From: Pedobacter sp. WC2423
Lineage (GTDB): Bacteria > Bacteroidota > Bacteroidia > Sphingobacteriales > Sphingobacteriaceae
Length of the DNA: 64,000 bases
Reading direction: 5' to 3'
Assembly (NCBI RefSeq): GCF_040822065.1
Contig: NZ_CP162005.1
Location: forward strand, 2,046,001-2,110,000
The stretch's first letter is position 1; each line of letters begins with the position of its first letter. Below the pieces are notes generated by a model. The model had not been told where the DNA came from. It did not search any database and saw nothing but the letters and a program-made list of their open reading frames with translations. Made by a program: the position numbers and the translations under genes. This document shows positions 61,367 to 64,000 of the stretch, piece after piece.

Positions 61367-62272
61367 TTATTTGATTTTTTTGAACCATGGACCAAGAGGC
61401 CCCGTAGTAGCTGCCTGCTCCCCTACTTCACCCCATGCACCAGCATAATCCTTCCAGGGCTGGTTCTCCAGATTAGAAACTTTAGTAGTGATTAACCATT
61501 CATACCCACCAGCCGAAGCATCGTCTGAATTAAGAATATGATACTTTCCCGGATGATTGTATAGCGCATGAGTGCCTTTTGCACTATAAATATATAAAGT
61601 CTGAATACCATCAGTTACGTTGATTTCGAGTGCACTTTTATCATAATATTTGTCATCACCATGCGCACTCAGCCATGCGCCTTCAATGCTGTCATTTAAA
61701 ACATTCAGCGTAACACTTTCCCAATCTCCCTGATGAGAAAAACTTAAACCCGAAACATTAGAATAATTGTAGCCATAAAACAACCAGTATTGTAATCTTA
61801 TATTATCAGGTGTATACAAAAAAGATGAAACCTTGGCATTAGGATCATGATCCCCAGGTAAATTATCATCCGGTTCAAGGAAGACATTATAATCTCCTTT
61901 ATTGTCATCTTTTGGTCTTCTGTTTCTGCCACTGTTTTCCAGCCCATACCCGTTAATAACATTTATGGGAATATCATAATACTCACTGTTATGAGAATTA
62001 TTTCTGACAAATTTATTTGAGTTTTTATTATACCCTTCATCAGAACCAGATCTTTCATGTCTGAAGCGGGATTTTTTTATAAAATCGAGAGGTTCCATCG
62101 GAAAATAGTTCTCTGAAGGATGCAGCCTGACTACGACTTTAATTTTTGAAACATCAACCGCGTTTACAGTGACAGCAACAGAAGATGGAGACTTTAAAGT
62201 ATTGGAAGATTCCACACCTTTTTTGCATCCGCAGGCTAATAAGCACAGGGCTACTAAAATATTTACTTTCAT
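61367..62272 (-). CDS. Vps62-like lipoprotein
   Basis: A 301-residue protein with a lipoprotein signal (CLLACGCKK, lipobox Cys near residue 16). The middle and C-terminal half have RLQYWLFYGYNYSN, SFSHQGDWESVTLNV, WLSAHGDDKYY and YSAKGTHALYNHPG, which match the Vps62/DUF946-like family with its HxGDWE and H motifs. The first 110 residues are basic and variable. It is anchored on the envelope; activity unknown. Recognition of this family is from motifs only. Confidence 0.65.
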   Translation of the reverse strand: MKVNILVALCLLACGCKKGVESSNTLKSPSSVAVTVNAVDVSKIKVVVRLHPSENYFPMEPLDFIKKSRFRHERSGSDEGYNKNSNKFVRNNSHNSEYYDIPINVINGYGLENSGRNRRPKDDNKGDYNVFLEPDDNLPGDHDPNAKVSSFLYTPDNIRLQYWLFYGYNYSNVSGLSFSHQGDWESVTLNVLNDSIEGAWLSAHGDDKYYDKSALEINVTDGIQTLYIYSAKGTHALYNHPGKYHILNSDDASAGGYEWLITTKVSNLENQPWKDYAGAWGEVGEQAATTGPLGPWFKKIK

Positions 62273-62340
62273 TGAGTTATTATTTTTTTCTGTAAGATGA
62301 AGCCTTTAATGGTTCATGAATGAGGAATAGAAGAGCTAAA

Positions 62341-62378
62341 AAAAATGGTTTTCCAGCTATAATTGGAAAACCATTTTT
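62341..62378 (-). terminator. Terminator behind the crystallin-like gene
   Basis: AAAAATGGTTTTCCA at 62341-62355 is complementary to 62364-62378 with an 8-nt loop; on the minus strand the stem is followed by a T-run. It lies 28 nt behind the 62407-62904 stop. Confidence 0.8.
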
Positions 62379-62406
62379 AAAATATCCGGGAAATCAATCC
62401 CTGCTT

Positions 62407-62904
62407 TTATTGGATACGGATAGCAGAAACTTTTCCGTCCAAACCATTTTTACGAACGTAAGTAACTTTCACATTACTATCTTCATAATTTTTCTCAAAA
62501 GTATCCAGGTAATAACCAGTCACCGTAGTTTTGAATTCAATTACAGTGTAATCATCGTTTGTTTTTCCATCAGGACTATCAAAAATAGTAACACTTCTTC
62601 CAGCAGTACCAGAAAGTCTTCCAGATCTCGCTCTGTCATTTATTGAGGTAAATGAAGCAGTAGGATGAAGCAGAAAATTCTTCAGGTTAGCAGTACCACC
62701 AAGTGCTATTGAATAATAAGGATTATTTACATTGGCCGGTTGAGTTGCCGCAATAGAGCCAAATACCCCGCATGGACTAGAAAAATCACCAAAATTGTCT
62801 TCATACAACTGGATTTCAGCAAATGCCTGTGCATTTGCAGCTTTACTAAATAGAGTACCACCAACAACAGCAACAGCAACGAATAATAATTTTTTAATTT
62901 TCAT
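62407..62904 (-). CDS. Secreted beta/gamma-crystallin-like protein
   Basis: A 165-residue exported protein with a signal peptide ending near KAANAQ (residue 26). AEIQLYEDNFGDFS resembles the first Greek-key strand of beta/gamma crystallins, and RSGRLSGTAGRSVTIFDSPDG with the ending DGKVSAIRIQ recalls the second, but the N/D-N/D-x-x-S calcium motif is not clean. One cysteine (SSPCGVFG) is present. It may be a calcium-binding or structural surface protein. It is monocistronic. The family call is tentative. Confidence 0.55.
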   Translation of the reverse strand: MKIKKLLFVAVAVVGGTLFSKAANAQAFAEIQLYEDNFGDFSSPCGVFGSIAATQPANVNNPYYSIALGGTANLKNFLLHPTASFTSINDRARSGRLSGTAGRSVTIFDSPDGKTNDDYTVIEFKTTVTGYYLDTFEKNYEDSNVKVTYVRKNGLDGKVSAIRIQ

Positions 62905-63347
62905 TTCTCTTTTGATTAGTAATTAAACATTGAACAATAAAATACACGTTTTAAGTAATTTAAAATTACATTAAATAATTTAAAACAACAATTAATTACA
63001 TTAAATAATATCAAAAATAATAAAAACATTTATATAAATAACTAACAGCATATATAATTTAATAAAAAATAATTAATAATTAATTATAGATAATATAAAA
63101 TATTTAATTAATTACAATAAAAGAATTAAAAGAAACATTTAAACAGAATTAGCACAAACAGACAAACATGCCTCTTTATACTCCAAAAAAGCAGAATTGA
63201 ATAACTAAATTTTAACTTAAAAGCCATATTATTAAAACACACTTGTTATTTAAAAAAATATAACGTCAGGAACAACTTTAAATCTTTTAAGATCAAATAA
63301 TATTTACATTTATAATACAAAAAATCAAATCTGATAACATTCCATAA
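62905..63347. other. Very AT-rich intergenic region
   Basis: These 443 nt are extremely A/T-rich (runs of ATTAAATAAT and the like at 62960-63120). No ORF or repeat unit is supported. It probably contains the promoter of the crystallin-like gene and the 3' region of the barrel gene. Confidence 0.4.
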
Positions 63348-64000
63348 TTATCTTTTAGCAAATTTATTCAGATTATAATGTAACGAAACGATAAAATAAC
63401 GGGTAATGATTGTAGATTTTTCATCAATTGTCGAATTGCCAGCGAACGATCTGACAGCATTATTATTTTGATTTAGTAAATCAGAAATCTGCAGACCAAC
63501 TGTCCCCTTATTATTTGGGAATACTTTTCTTTCCAATCCCAGGTTAATAACCAGAGGATTTCCGGCAACAATATTCGTATAACCAGCATTAATTCTTTTC
63601 AATACATCCGCAGTTGCTTTATACTGATAAAAAAAAGAAAAAGCTCCTGACAGGTTAAACTGAAATGTCCGGATATTCAGGTTTTGCTCAGGCAGCGTAG
63701 CAAAATGATTGGAAGTATTAGAGAACATAGCAGATACCTGCGCATTGAATTGCTGTGCATCTATATTGCCGCTTACTGATTGAGAAACTGTCATTATTTT
63801 ATTACGGTTAATCAGCCCTTCTGTAAGCGTCACTAAATTACTATAATTCACTTGCCCGTTGAGAGCTACACGCGCCGGAAAACCCGCTAATTTCAAAGGG
63901 ATTGTATAAGAATAATTTGGAGCAATAGTATATGCGCCATTTAAATTAACATAACTGGTCTGCTGTTTGGTCGTGCCGGAAGAATTTGTAAAAAGAGTTT
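63348..64000 (-). CDS. TonB-receptor-type outer-membrane beta-barrel protein, 5' part outside the window
   Basis: The reading frame runs from the window's right edge to a stop at 63348, giving about 217 residues. It shows alternating strands and a C-terminal VSLHYNLNKFAKR. NTSNHFATLPEQNLNIRTFQFN and GLERKVFPNNKGTVGLQISDLLNQ are typical of the barrels of outer membrane beta-barrel family TonB-dependent proteins. The first ATG in the visible part (63896) is internal, as the frame continues upstream with similar sequence. Substrate unknown. Confidence 0.75.
   Translation of the reverse strand, partial: TLFTNSSGTTKQQTSYVNLNGAYTIAPNYSYTIPLKLAGFPARVALNGQVNYSNLVTLTEGLINRNKIMTVSQSVSGNIDAQQFNAQVSAMFSNTSNHFATLPEQNLNIRTFQFNLSGAFSFFYQYKATADVLKRINAGYTNIVAGNPLVINLGLERKVFPNNKGTVGLQISDLLNQNNNAVRSFAGNSTIDEKSTIITRYFIVSLHYNLNKFAKR

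Overview
The window looks like chromosomal DNA of a Pedobacter-like member of the Sphingobacteriaceae (Bacteroidota). The evidence is the AT-rich sequence, an ECF sigma/FecR/SusC/SusD locus with an STN-bearing SusC, TAnnTTTG-like -7 boxes, DUF5686 and DUF3738 proteins, a histone-H1-like Hc1 protein, and lipobox proteins in the usual Bacteroidota style. No rRNA, tRNA, CRISPR array, insertion sequence or phage gene was recognised. Family names come from motifs and general knowledge, not from a database search.

Region 1 (1-7888, with outliers at 20426-21807 and 26566-27157) is the most unusual part. It holds many short GT2-type glycosyltransferases in two sequence groups: group A starts near VSCIMPTANR and group B near ISCICIT. 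Two other glycosyltransferase types lie on the minus strand. With them are six small proteins of one apparent family (MARxWYxY at the N-terminus, a KYVYG-like C-terminus). Five promoters share one precise layout: GGGAC-N4-GNCCCT, then exactly 22 nt, then TAAWTT. They precede a glycosyltransferase gene, the peptide/glycosyltransferase operon 3436-6099, the tandem peptide genes, a double-domain glycosyltransferase, and a MauE/DoxX-like membrane protein. The palindrome has 5-4-5 geometry like an FNR box, and a Crp/Fnr-like gene sits at 25849-26427. I read this as one regulon for an undescribed glycosyltransferase/small-protein system. The biochemical role is inference.

Region 2 (7891-22388, mostly minus strand) is an ECF sigma/FecR-controlled SusC/SusD operon. 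It continues into an NHL-repeat protein, a small beta-barrel, a DUF3738 lipid-face or secreted protein, a thioredoxin-DUF3738-FKBP fusion and a subtilase. The double glycosyltransferase gene has been placed on the opposite strand between the sigma gene and its FecR partner. A GH78-type rhamnosidase follows at 22710-25094.

Region 3 (25849-35711) contains regulators and housekeeping-type genes: the Crp-like regulator, the MauE-like protein, a DinB-fold protein with a WYL regulator, a DUF1269 protein, a substrate-binding-like protein without signal peptide, a DUF92 protein, an Omp85-type barrel and a DUF5686 receptor-like protein.

Region 4 (35961-45601) holds a TolC-RND-adaptor efflux operon followed by an AraC regulator, a UbiA-like membrane protein with a methyltransferase, and a RES/Xre toxin-antitoxin pair. 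Region 5 (45693-56835) holds an M1 peptidase, a COG0523 GTPase, a C1 peptidase, an oxidoreductase, a thioesterase, an aldo/keto reductase, a histone-like protein, a receiver-domain protein, a TPR protein and XseA/XseB.

Region 6 (56861-61144) is a compact minus-strand operon: nucleotidyltransferase, ATP-grasp-like protein, CDP-alcohol phosphatidyltransferase, a LPG-synthase-type membrane protein and a HAD hydrolase. Together they look like a pathway for a polar lipid headgroup. The window closes with a Vps62-like lipoprotein, a crystallin-like secreted protein and the 3' part of a TonB-receptor-type barrel.
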